This document shows, one piece after another, positions 42,513 through 55,200 of a stretch of 64,000 nucleotides of DNA. Below the pieces are notes generated by a model. It saw only the letters and a list, made by a program, of their open reading frames with translations, made no database searches and was not told where the DNA came from. The position numbers were made by a program, and so were the translations under genes. The number at the start of each line of letters is the position of its first letter. Position 1 is the first letter of the stretch. The stretch covers positions 19,645,166 to 19,709,165 of the forward strand of contig OX381717.1 in NCBI GenBank assembly GCA_947462335.1, in the 5' to 3' direction. The stretch comes from Harmothoe impar. Its lineage: Eukaryota > Annelida > Polychaeta > Phyllodocida > Polynoidae.

Positions 42513-42621
42513 CCCAGTGGGCACAAAATTCAGTCCAACGTTGAATCAACATTGTATCAACATTGTATCAACATTGGCAACAATTTATCAATGTTGATTC
42601 AATGTTCTGTGCTCACTAGGT
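42513..42621. repeat. Short dispersed repeat with CCCAGTGGGCACA end, copy 2
   Basis: Same layout as 33068-33175, with tandem CAACATTGTAT blocks and a closing TGTGCTCACTAGG. Confidence 0.65.
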
Positions 42622-44121
42622 TATGCATTCCTTTTTTTTAAAAGGGCAAATACCCTCAAATTATGCATGACACCCCATATTAGAATTAATCTTATTCATC
42701 AGAAAATGATTAAATCAATCTGTTGGGAAAGTTTTACGAAAAATCTGATCACTTTTACTACTATTTTTCTTTGATTATGTAAGGAAATAAAAACAATTTA
42801 TTCCATTTTTTCACCAAAATATGACGTTTTCCCTCAGATTGCAGGTAGATAAATTCCCCCCACCAGCTCTGTAAATTATATAGGGCTGAGTATCAGGCTC
42901 CACGCCCACTGTTGCTGTGGGGGTACTGATATTTGGGCCTTTAAGTGCTCTTGTAAGAGAACAACAGAGGTGCATGCATAATTGAGGTGGGTATAATGTA
43001 AAGGTAATGGGCTTCCAGGTTTGACAAAGCTTTGTATATAGCCAATATTTCTATAGTGGGATCACGCTTATAAAGCCACACTGGCAATCTATAGTTTGGG
43101 AGAGTTAGTCAGGACGGACTATCCTAGGTTTGTAATATGTGTGTAAGTCACAATGACAAAGTTAAATTCAAAAATGACTGAGGGGTCAGTCACTAGTGGC
43201 TAACCTAGGTTCATCATTGGTGTGTACCTTAGTTGTTGTATTTGTATACCACTAGTTAGTGCCATCTGTAAAAAACTATGATGACAACTCAGAGGTTCCC
43301 CCTGGAAATTAAAAGACTTACCTAGGTTGATCTTATAGGGAAAACGGGAAATCAAATATCCTGTGATAAATTTACACAAAGACACTAAGGTAGACATGTT
43401 ATGTAATAGATATGACCTACAACTTTTATAACTGTTACAGAAATACCTGGAATCAACCACCGCCCAGAGGAGCTTGGCCTCCTTTTTTCATATACCAAAA
43501 TGTGGGGGGGCGAAAGACCAGGTCAACTGGCACCGGTTAACTAGTGTACTCTTCCTCTGTGAAGTGGGGCATACACCACCTTCACACACCGGCGGCGCTG
43601 CGATCGTTTATGGGTTACAAAACGGTACCAGTAGTGAGGCTAGTACAGATACCCTACGCCGGGAACAAGCTGCAGTAGCTGACGCAACTTTTGTCAGTTT
43701 CACGGCGTCTTCCCGAGGCTACTGCTGCGACCTTTGAATCGAGCATCTTAAAAAGACACTGGATCTAACTTTGGGATACAATAATAGTAAGATATTTGCT
43801 GAATATTGAGGCATATTGATGGGTTAGCTCGACATTTACTGTAAGTTTTTGTTACAAATTAATATTTTAACAGAAACGGACTTCTATCGGGGCGATAGGG
43901 CCCCCTTTATCCCCCATCTCAAATTTGGGGCTGATTATCTTGTGTCAATCAGCAGAATGCGGCTAGAAACTACTGATTATGTCAAGAACTAACATTAATC
44001 TACCTGCCCATAGTCCAATTAGGGTTGGGGAGCCATAGATAATTTGTTTAGGGCCCAGAAAGTTCGCTCACAATGCTAAAGTATAGGCGTTTGCGTTTTC
44101 TAGAGCAGTGGCCTCGTTCTG

Positions 44122-44340
44122 ATGGCCGCTTCAAATTGTAAAGGTGCGCGATTTCACTATTCAAAAAAACAAAATGGCGAGTTTGTGAAAGTAGTGTATA
44201 GAAGAAGCCCCCTTTATGGTGGGATTGAACTGTGGAATAATATGGATGATTCCTGTCTGTTAGCCAAGTCAAGAGAAATCTTTAGAACTAAGGCTAGAAC
44301 CAAACTATTGGAGCTCTATTTGTTAAAGCTGAAACAGTAG
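44122..44340 (+). pseudogene. Possible LINE ORF2 C-terminal fragment
   Basis: A 72-codon frame whose product contains SPLYGGIELWNNMDDSC followed by a basic helix (SREIFRTKARTKLLELY). This resembles the end of many non-LTR retrotransposon ORF2 proteins, where a G-I-x-L/I-WN motif precedes a short helical tail. Isolated and without the upstream reverse transcriptase. Confidence 0.4.
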
Positions 44341-47300
44341 AAGCTTAATTATAATTAACTGATGTACCTTTGATGGCAGTCCCTTATGAGCTAAATTAGG
44401 AAGCTCTGTTGGTTGACGCCACCAATCTAGTGATGAACTTCTTTCATAATTAATTATTTGATTTTCTATATACGTGAATTTACATTCCTCTACTTTATGC
44501 ACTGATGCAAAATTACTTAACTATCGAGGCCGGGTATAATGGTCTCCTGTTAACCTGTATGTTAATAGTTTGATGAAAATTATATTGTGAGCCCTTTACT
44601 GGTGAGACTGTAAAATGAACATCATATTTCATTCATGCTTATTACATCCAGACATGACATCTCATTTTTGAATCATGTACTGTATTTTGAACATCACTCG
44701 GTGAATAAAATACTTTATAAATTAAACATGCACCGAGGCCTGGTTAAGGATGACCGTGAGCCTAGCATATATTATATTCGATGTAATAAGCGCCCTTTTT
44801 GGCCCATTTTTAGACTAGAACAAAATGCTAAAATTTCCTGATTTTGGATTCAATTAAACTCTTACATACTTAAAACGCCATGAAAATAATAATACATGGG
44901 CGCCATCGCCCTATCTGCCATGTAATCAAATGCTGCCTTCTGATTGGTCTAAAGCAGCAAAAATTGTAACACACGTAGGGGTGGTACAGGGCGCTTTGTT
45001 CATTATCCCTCCACAGGATCGTACCAGGTACATTAGGTCGTGTAATAAGACCAAATACGTGGTGTGGTTCTATTATAAATGTTGCATACAAAGCGCCCTC
45101 GTCCACAGATGCTATCCTATAGATAACTCGTCTTGTGTAGGAAGACCTATGGTATCCACATACTCTATGTACTCTACTTCATCTTGGTCCATGTTCCAGG
45201 TAGCACATATGCCATTATGACGCAACTTAGCAGCAATACTAGTATTATAAACGTCACTGTCTGGATGCAGTATGTGTTCATTATTCTGTGATCAAATAAG
45301 GTTCGGCTGTACACTTTCTCAACGGGGGGAGGGGTTGGCTAAAAATGTCCACACCTCCCTGAAAGATTTGACTAGCCCCTGGCTGTAATTAATAAATGAA
45401 CCATCCCTAAGCAGCCAGAGAATGATGAGGGCTGACCTATTTACATTTAGTGAGAGGGGCCATAGACCAATGCAGAAAGAAAGGGTGACCGTTCAGAAAA
45501 GTTGTTAAAATATTTTCAAAGCGTGACTGACTAATACATAAATATATATCCTCAAAATTGTCTATTCTAATAAACACTATTTGAAACGTCATAATTGCTC
45601 GTAGTGGTATTGGATAATGTGTGTTGATTTATCCAATTGTTTCTTTTGAGTCTGATCCAATAATGTGTTCGTAGAGTGAACGCCTTAGCTATAGTGATTT
45701 AAATCCTGCAGAGAGCACTCTCCAAGCCTAGACCATGTTTCGTTCAAACATACCTCTGCCTGGACGCCGCCATGGTTAGTGTCCTGGGGTAAAACATACA
45801 TGTGTTATGTACTTGTCATGACAACTTACCCATTGAACCTAGCGAATCCAGGTAGAGTGTATTTTGAGAACAGATTTTGTGCAGAGAGTCCATCTAGACA
45901 ACACTCCTCTGCTGCAGAATGGGATCTGCCTTGACTGGTGCTGCCACCTAGCGGTTCTACAGCTTCCCAAGCTGCAGCAGTGTAGTCACATTTAACCCTT
46001 TTGCCTTTGTCAGCATGAATAACAGATAAAATTCTGACCCTACAGGGTTGATATTCTTGTATAATCCAAGGGAAAATCAGCCTTATGCACCCCTTGCATA
46101 AGGCTGATTCTCGTGGAGGGTCACATTATGGTCACGAAATTGGCTGATAAAACATTGGTGAATTTTGACCTGAAAAGTAGTGTTGAGCCAACATGTCGTC
46201 CTCTACTAAAGGGTTAACGGAATGGTCCACATGCTGCTGTTAGGAAGGCTATGTGGCACTTAACTTATGTAGATTAGGAGAAAGGTACAATACCACGAGA
46301 TTACAGAAACATTTTTGTTTGTTTTTTATTTATTTTCCTAAATCGGCAGCTTAAATCAGAGATCCATATATAGATTTCTCATGTGGCACCATCTAACAAC
46401 GTAACAGCGTTATTTTTTTCTTTTCTTTAGTTTGAGAACACTAACTATTTATAATGCTGAAACAGTGAATGCTGAAACATTAAATGATCTCATCCAGCTC
46501 GGAGATATCGCTTTCCTGTCATCCATGCAAAGTTATTGGATTTTTAAACGTATTAAATTCTATAATTTCTAACAATTTCTTTATTCATAAAACACTGATG
46601 AAAAATCTCTGCTATGTTTATAATCTCAACGCTTTTCAGAAATAAATTTTGATATAATTCTATCCAACACCGTAACAAGTTTTAATAACTGTAATACTAC
46701 ATATCAGGAACGTTAGAGTCGCCCTCCCTCCTTTTCAAACGTTTTTAGACTTCTATAATAACCTATTAATGACATAGTAATGCGATGATATATAATAATT
46801 TAACTATACAAATACCATTATGATTATATACAAAAGAATATTTGTAAAGTACACATTTCATCTTCGATTCTAATTTCAGATTCTGTACCTCCAGTGGCAC
46901 CCTCTGGTGTGTATCAACTGTATTAACACCACTCTCCAAGCAGAATCTTGCATGCAATTCAGATGGGGATCATCTCTGCTTGGAGAGAAGGTATGACGCC
47001 CACAAAGAATTGTGAAGATGACAATGTCAGCAATATGTAAGCTGTGTGCTTTATTTACAAACCATAAAGTCTATTTGTGTTTCATGTCTCAACTTACAGT
47101 TAGCGGAACTTAAGATCACACCCACATTGTGGTGTACCGAGTTGAATCTAAGATATCTCTACAAACAGAACTCAAGAATGACACAAGTTAGAAACGTGTG
47201 TATTTCCCAGGAAAAGGACGAGCTGTTTACACAAGATAGACACAGAAGATTCTCAAGAATAGTGAAACCTCTTAGTGACATGTTCAATGGTTGTTGGTTG

Positions 47301-48266
47301 GTTGGTTGGTATTCGTTTATTTATCCTGCATGTACATAGAGCCAGGCCCTGTTTCTGACATGCAGCTCATGTGCATATTTATCCGGATGGTGTTCATAAT
47401 AAATATACAATAATGTCCTTATGGGATAGTTAAATGTCTTTACATAGAATATAACATACAATAAATAAATATAATCATATTTATCCAGCTCACCACAAAT
47501 GGTGTGGTGTACTTCCCCAGTTTTACTTATGCACATAACCAGGAATTCCACAAGTAGAATGAAGATGTGTATTTCACTACAAGAAATGAAAGGGAATATG
47601 ACATGAGAAAATTTAAGAAAAAAAGGGAAAAAAACAACATTCCAGAAATATTCTGAAATTCTTGGGTTATGACATGAGAATGGTTTAAATTCTGTTCGAG
47701 ATTTTGTTTGCGGGGGTTTCTTGTATCTCTTTATATAAGTGTTCTTCTCTGCTTGCCCCCTTTCAGGTTCATGGCGTTCCCCTCACACCAACTTAATAGA
47801 AAACATGAGAAAGCACAGGCCTTAGACACACTTAACCCTTTAACGACGGCGGCACCGGCTCCCTCCGTGAAATTGTTCAAAATGCCTTATCATTATCTGT
47901 ATTGACAAGTTAATACATAGCTCATCTCCAGGACCAGACTTCTAACTCGTTGTTCAACCAGTTCCTACCTGATTAAGCCATACAAAGACAAGATAATTGT
48001 TGATAATATGCTGACAACCCGCTGTCAAGGGATCCTATTTGAACAATGGCGCCGATAAACAAGAAGCCGGACATGGTCAACCGGCGCATGCGCAGTACAG
48101 TGTTATCCCGGTAAAAGGTTCCGGTGAGGGTCTCCCGCCAATCCGAGATTATACCCATGAAAATGTATATTTCTGGCTACAAAATTTCTGGTATACCTTA
48201 TGAGGACTCGACACCCTCATGCTTTATAGGCCAACAGACAGTCTCAATGTGAAGAAAGTCATATAA

Positions 48267-49054
48267 GGCTGTGTCTCCCCAACTTGGGCCAATGTTTTTG
48301 TCTATGACCGGGTGCCATCTATGACTGGGTGCCGTCTATGACCGAGTGTCATCTATGACTGGCTAAATAAAAATGTTGTTTTTTTTGTTTTTTTTTATAC
48401 TGTGATATGTTAGGGGATCAAAAAAGTTTATGGAAATACTGTTCTGGAAAAAATAAGACAATTCACCTATAGGCATGGGCCGCAACTGACGCTATTTATA
48501 GCATTCCCGTGACCCAGTTATTATATAGTAGAAGGGTCCGTCAGTAGGCACTCTACACTGGTGACCTGTGTATGGTTCTCTGTTATATTTTACTCCCCCA
48601 CTGTGCTGTGGCTATGGAGGACAGTCTCGCAGCAAAGTTGGTGCAAGGCAGAGGGGGGACTTTGTTAAAAAATGCTGTATAATTAGTTGTATATTTATTG
48701 GTGTATTCTGGATACCATGAATACTATTTATTATGCCTAATGATTATTATGTGACCTTTAAAGGAATTTAAATGCATGTATTTTCGCCACAATCCAATGC
48801 TCAAAGCAGATGGGGGACTTCTAGTGACGGACCCTTATTCTATAACACCCACCCAACCACTGCTTGGCGATGTAGGTTCATGCCCTTGCCTATAGGGGCC
48901 TGTACATAGAGGTTTCCTTGCTACCCGGTCATAGATGGTGCCCGATCATAGATGGCACCCAGTCATAGATGGCACCCAATCATAGATGGCACCCAATCAT
49001 AGACAGCACCCGGTCATAGATGAAAACATTGGCCCAAGTTGGTGAGACACAGCC
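48267..49054. mobile_element. MITE with tandem GTCTATGACCGGGTGCC arrays in its ends
   Basis: About 790 bp. Left end GGCTGTGTCTCCCCAACTTG then four TCTATGACC-type units; right end has six inverted units, then TTGGCCCAAGTTGGTGAGAC and ACAGCC. Same family as 19421-19723 and 41043-41525 with a shifted motif (CTATGACC for CTTTGACC). Confidence 0.8.
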
Positions 49055-51545
49055 ATATGGTGTCAGCATCGTGCATAACCGCAGCCCTGGCAAGCACTAT
49101 ATCGCCCTTAAAGGGTTGAGTTAAAAATAGCCTACCGAGCCAGCTTTGCATACACATGTAACATGAAACTCATCGTAGTTATATTTGTTTCTGGATGAGG
49201 AGGAGCTCACGATGAGAGGAGAGAGGTTTATGACGTCTTTGGATCATGACTCGTGATCCATTTGCAGAAATATACACAAAGGGGACCCAGGGAAATCCAG
49301 ATAGTTTTTCCAGGGAGGTACATGAAACATACCTCTTAGTTAAATTCTCAGAGCATTCTCAATTTAGCACTCCACTATTGGCTGCGTTAAGAAAAGTGTG
49401 CATACGAAGTGAATCCTGGGAGAAACATCAGTATCAGCACTGTAAATAGTGAAAGAAAAAATACGGCCTTTTATATTGTAAACTAACCATTGTTCTACCC
49501 ATGACAGCAATCACCGTCGTATATATACTGTAGATCCACAGTGTATCATGCTGTGCAGCTACACTAATTGTGACAGTGTGCTGTCCATAAAGCCGAAACC
49601 TGTTTCTTTTCTTCAATAGTCCTTGTCAAAATTCCTGAGAATCTGACGTGTCTCTCCTGCATAATGCAATATGTTGTCGATGACTAGTGAAATGTGCTCA
49701 AAGATTACAAAGCATACAGTTTGGCCCTTAGTTTTTGGTGCAGACCTGTAATTCTCTTTAAAATTACCTTCCTATGGAGCCGGATGGCCCTCAGGAATGT
49801 ATAGAGAAAATTCTAGAAAAATATGTTTTATGTACATAGCCATGTTATATGTCATGTATTTGCGAAGATCATCTGATAAAAAAAAACTATCATCAAACTC
49901 AAATGTCATTTAAAACAGAAAATCACTGCAATTGTGGTTAGGTCTTGAGATAAGTAAACAAGAGATACTTCCGAGTTTCTCTTTAGGAAAAGCGATAACA
50001 ATTTATTGGGGACCTACAGTTTTAGGTGCGGACCCACAGATTTCTGAAGCTACGGGCCCGGGTGGCCCATGGCTGAGAAAGTGAGTGTCTACCCCTGGAC
50101 TTTTCTTAAGAGCTACACAAAACATTTATGTTCGTTTGTAAGTCTGATTGGCCCCCAGTATTGCTAATAAACTACCCTGCACTGCTATGGTCCACCATAG
50201 TAGCTCTTTGATGGTTAATAGGTTAAAACGTTGTTAGAACATTGTTGGTGGATGATACAGCATCATTTCTGTTGATACATTATGACAATAGATACCCCTA
50301 AACCCTAGAACATCATGGTTAACAGGTTAAGTAATTAAGCAGCAGTTAGGATATCTATCGGCTTAACCCTTTAAGAACTGCTTTGTGCTTTAATGTGATA
50401 TGTCCCTCCTGACCAGGGCTGGATTCCTGCATTATGTCGATTCTGCGCACCATGGGTAAATGCATACATCATGCCCACCAGATGGTAGAGTATCAACCCC
50501 ATAGGGACAGCATTATATGCCCCCTTCCCCTTTTGAACTATATATATATAGTAACGCCAAGCTCTTTTGCAAAAAAGAGGCGTGAATTTTTATTGTGGTC
50601 GTACTTTTTTTCGCTGGGTATATATTTTCGCTATATTCACGGAAATGAAAAATCCGCGAAAATATAAGTACTTTCACAGTATGCCTATCCCATCCCTCAA
50701 GAGGGGTCATACTTTTTAACGGCCACCCTTAGGAGGGGTTGGAATTTTACCGCCCCCCCCCCTTAAAACCCTGTAGCTAATAAATGAACAGTCCCTAAGG
50801 GTGTAACACATTAAAGCCATGTGCAGCGCGTAAAGGGTTAGCCCTGATAGAGCCCTGACTGGTAGATCCGACAGTGAGGTGTGTTTTGTGGATCAGGGAA
50901 TGTTATGTCTAAGTGCACAGGTGCCGTATGGAGTCAGGATTAGAGAGCGGTCATTTTTTAACAATTATGGGGCGCAGGTCGGTGAATATTACTGCAAGTG
51001 ACTCAAAATCTTTTTTTGGTCCCCCCGAGATGAGAAAGGTGGGAATGTTTTCTGTCCTCCCCTCCAGGCCTTTGAAATTGTGCATATCGTCCCCCTCCCC
51101 TTTCCTCATCGGGCCCAATTCTTTTGCTCCTCCCCCACCAAGAAAATTCACACACACACCCCTGTTGTTAGAAAATGGCCACTCCCTTAGGCCTCCTCCT
51201 GTACATCACAGTACCGACCCCCATATTACTGTAAGCCTTCTTAGACAGGCGTACACACAAGCTCAGTCCACACTGAAGTTCTGTCTCAAATAGACTAACA
51301 GGAACTACGATTGTGTGAAAGAATTTCGCGAATTGCTAGAGAATGATGCTTAAACGAAAAGAATTTTGTGGGTAATCTGCCTGTTCAAGTCAATGACTTC
51401 TTTGAATGGTTAGTGCAATCTTTATCCACTCGTAGATTTTCTTTTAGTTGTATTTTTGTCTTTGACCAGATTATTGATTGTTTCACAACCTTAGGATACA
51501 AAGTCTTCAAATGCAATACAAAACAACAATCTGCTCAAAGAATGA

Positions 51546-51551
51546 TGCCTT
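51546..51551. repeat. Target-site duplication TGCCTT, left of element 2
   Basis: TGCCTT directly precedes the left terminus; the same six bases follow the right terminus (61244-61249). Confidence 0.9.
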
Positions 51552-52009
51552 AGTAGTATAGTATGTATCGGAACGGGACTATAGTTAAGTACTGTTTATT
51601 ACTCAATCGACATGCAGCCAATCAGAGGCCTCCATTTGGTCACGTGACCGGAAGTGACCTACTTAGGGGATTAGTGGTGACGTCACGTGACCTAGTTAGC
51701 CAATCAGAGGCCTCCATTTGGTCACGTGACCGGAAGTGACCTACTTAGGGGATTAGCGGTGCATTCTGGGTAACCCTGCAGCCAATCAGAGGCCTCCATT
51801 GGGTGACCGGAAGTGACCTACTTAGGGGATGGTGCATTCTGGGTAACCTACTGACCTACTTAGGGGACCGGAAGTGACGTCATATGACCTAATTTAGGAT
51901 CACGTGATCGGAAGTGACCTGATGAGTCACGTGACCGGAAGTGACGTCACACGACTTAATGGCCAATCGGAAGCGACCTGATTGATCACGTGACCGGAAG
52001 AAGAAGAAG
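51552..52009 (+). repeat. Left terminal inverted repeat of element 2
   Basis: About 458 bp that pair with 60791-61243. The outer end equals that of element 1. Inside are three near-tandem modules with GCCAATCAGAGGCCTCCATT, GTCACGTGACC, CCGGAAGTGACCTACTTAGG and GATTAGYGGTG, then more ETS-like CCGGAAGTGA and CRE-like TGACGTCA sites. CCGGAAGTGA is absent from the element 1 TIR. The right copy differs by an expanded (TTC)n tract. Confidence 0.92.
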
Positions 52010-52200
52010 TTTTTTTTTGTTTAGGATCCCGTGACTGGAAGCGACGTCGTCACATGAGTGACGCTTTAAGAGACTGCGCGACTTACTAGTAAAAGAAGCC
52101 GTATGATAATAAAAACACAACAATATTTTCTTTTAATTTTTTTTTATTTTTTTTTTCAATCTTGATAAACACTCTATTTTTGAAAAGATGCACACGCTTA

Positions 52201-52206
52201 TTTATT
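52201..52206 (-). terminator. Poly(A) signal downstream of PolB
   Basis: AATAAA on the minus strand 61 bp past the PolB stop, in an A/T-rich stretch next to the left TIR. Confidence 0.6.
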
Positions 52207-52266
52207 TTTTTTTTTTTTCATATCTCTAAAGGACTCGTTGTCACACCGTCAGAATGCACGCGACGC

Positions 52267-55200
52267 TTATAATACAAGTAGCGCACGCCGTCTTTCTCTA
52301 TGGTGTAGGTGACCATTTTGTTTCGCACCACTTTTGAAATTTCTATTTACAGCAATGAGAGTTTTTCGTTGGCGAAGAACATCCAAGAAGGCGTCTGGTT
52401 CCTGGGGGTTTTGTTTCTTCTGTACGCCTTTTGCACTCCATTTTTTGGATTTTCTTTCACCGGTGTCGCTGACTCGATCGTAGCAAATGTAAGTCTTAGG
52501 GTTGAGACTTAGGATCCCGTCACCTTCCCACTCCGCTTTCATGAGCCCCGAAGTTCTCAGATCGTGAAGGTACCGTCTCTCACAACATCCGCCGGGCGGC
52601 GCACACCATTCTCGCACTCTTTCCGTTTTTGTCTTCACGAAAAGCTCTAAGTGCTCGTCGCACACCGCTGTCGGAAGCCACTTTCGTTTCTCTCTGAAGT
52701 ACGTCTCTCTCAGGCGAGGTTTCACTAGGTCATCCAACGTGGCACCGCTGAGAGCCATGTAAAGACTGTCGGTGTCCATTTGACAAAGGGCATAATCGCG
52801 CCGATCGACGAATCTATCCAAGAAGTCGTATGTGAACTCTAACATTTTCAACTTCGCGTACTGGTATACCATGAACCCTATCTGAATAGGGAGGTTGTTC
52901 TTGACCGTTTTCGGTTGTAGTTCGACTTCAAACAGATCGGAAGTCAACTCGGACGCCTTTTTGAAGCGCCACGAATTGGCCAATAGTTCGAACTTCCGAC
53001 TGTCAGTGTATCTCACCGCCGTGTGTTTTTCTTTGTTGCAGATTGTCTTACCGTACGTAGCGTTTCCCATTAACTTGTAACAGTCTGACAGAATTTTCTC
53101 GTTCTCGTTCACGTCGCCACGTCTTCGCGCCGCCGTCACTTCGTCCGCGAAACCGGCAAAGGAGCGTTTAGGTAGGTATTCTACCACCAGCTGCACTTTG
53201 GTGACTATCAAACCGTGCTCTAAATACCACTTGAGAAGCGGCGTTCCCAAGAGAATATTTTTTCCGTGGTAACTCCCTATCAGACATCTCTGAGGCGTGC
53301 TCAACAGCTTTTCTTCCTGCGCAAAGTCTGACATGTGAGGGCCTATGTCCGATTTTGAAACGGTCGCGTTCTTGAAAACGGGGGTCATTTCTTCGAAGTA
53401 CTCTCGTAGGTGAGGCGGCGTAGTGATGTCCACTTGAACTAAACCGAACATTTTCTCCTCTTTCACAGCGGAAAGGATGTCGCTCTCGCTCATCGCGTTT
53501 CGAGACACTTTCAAAGCGTCAACCTTCCAGCGTTGTTGGGAGGCCTTGACCCGCTCATCTCGACGCTTCATCTCTCGCCATTCGCACTCCCACACGACGA
53601 CCAGCTTGTAACCTAACGCTTTCAAGTAAGCGCTTACTCTGGTCGTTCTGTCGCGTCTCTCCTCTCTCAGTGAAGCGCACTGATATCGGTGCGACGGTAT
53701 GCACTCGTGAGCGTGGAACCAACACCCGTGAAACTGGAAAACCGTATTAGAGGCCGCGTGAAATCCGTCCACGCGAATTCTCCGACAGCCTACCGCCATC
53801 TCGCCGCCGTTCAGAGCGTGGCGCAGTTTCACGTCGCGGTCGTGCTCTACGAAGCGTAACCACTCCAAAGCGCTGTGAGAGTTTCTTTGCCTGATTTCGG
53901 GCTTGAACTCGGTCTCGGGCCGTCTCACCGCGTAATAGCCCGTGCAGTGCGCTTCGCTCATGCAGCGCAAGTACAGAGAGTTAGCGTCTAGTCCTAGGAT
54001 GTGTTGGCACGGTCTCGCTTCTTCGCCGTACTTGTGCTCCCTTATCCGCGTGGTGCCCTTCTCGTGAAATCTATGGAAGATGATGGAAGGACCGCCGACT
54101 AGATTCTCTTTGATCAGAGCGTGGAGGACGGCGTCGAACTGGGGAAACGTTGTGAACGCGTCTTCTAGGTTTTGGAAGAGGAAGCGTAAAGTCAAACCGG
54201 CGAGAGAAACTCCGTCTTTCAACATGTCGATGCCGCGATCTTGGAAAAATTTAGCGTGATTTTTCAGAGCTTCTATGAAAGGTTTCACGTCTTTGTTGTT
54301 GTAGTGGATCAAGTAGTCTTCCATAGTTTGCATCTTCTCGTCGGACCAAACTTTCTGACATGCGGCGTAGTCGGATTCGGACATTTTGACGCCCGTCAGC
54401 TCGCTGTCGAAAGCCGATCTCGGCGGCAGCGTTCTGTTTGCCAGTTTCCTGGTAGACGTCATCCATTCGTAAGGAAAGTGACCTTTCTCTTCGTTCCTGG
54501 TGAAAGCTCGCAAATAGGTCGCGTAGTTGTAACCGGGTGCCAAATAGTTGACTACGTCCAAGAAAACCGTGTGCTGTGTGTAAACCGCCAAGTATTGATT
54601 GCTTCTCTTTATGACGCTGAATTCTTGGTTTCTTCGGTCTCCGGAGGCGAAGAACGAGTGAAGGCGTATTTTGATCAGGTTCAAGTCGTAACGCCCCGAG
54701 TTGAAGCCCACCACTGGAGCTTGACGGATGTATCTCAGAAGACGCTTCTTCAGTTGAACTAACGGGTGTCTGGTCTGAGCCGCAGCGAAGCCGCCTGGAG
54801 AAGGGGTGGTGAACGTCGCCTCCTCCAGCAGGAGAGCTTCACCTATCGCCGCATCTAACTTCGCTAACGTCGGTCGGTAAAGTTCTAGCACAGCTTCCCC
54901 GATCGCTTTGGCGTTCTCGTTTATGTGATTTAAAACTCGGTCCAACAAGGGGTCGGAATCTGCGTCGGACGCTCTGACGAAGCAGACGGGCCCCTCCCAC
55001 CCCGGAAAGTCGGATGCGACGCTAGCCGACAAAGGGACGTGATCCCACAGCAGGGACACGTGCTCCGTCGACGGTTCTTTGCACGGTCTGAAGAAAGCCT
55101 CGAAATCGAAGGCGATCTTGTAAGGGTAGATTCCGGAATGTCCGTCGGGGGGAAAAATGGAGAAGTCTGCTAGCGCTTCGAAAATCGTTCTCGAATTTTG

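Larger units (their letters stand above)
41745..51545. other. Intergenic region between copy C and element 2
   Basis: No host gene that I can support. It holds the second CCCAGTGGGCACA repeat (42513-42621), a LINE-like fragment (44122-44340), a MITE (48267-49054) and AT-rich sequence. An open frame at 43474-43737 (plus) is unusually GC-rich and lacks stops but has no recognised domain. Confidence 0.55.

Noticed and set aside
43474..43737. A further discoidin-family exon on the plus strand
   Set aside because: A short GGAAIVYG string resembles exon 2 of the family, but the strand, borders and the rest do not match.
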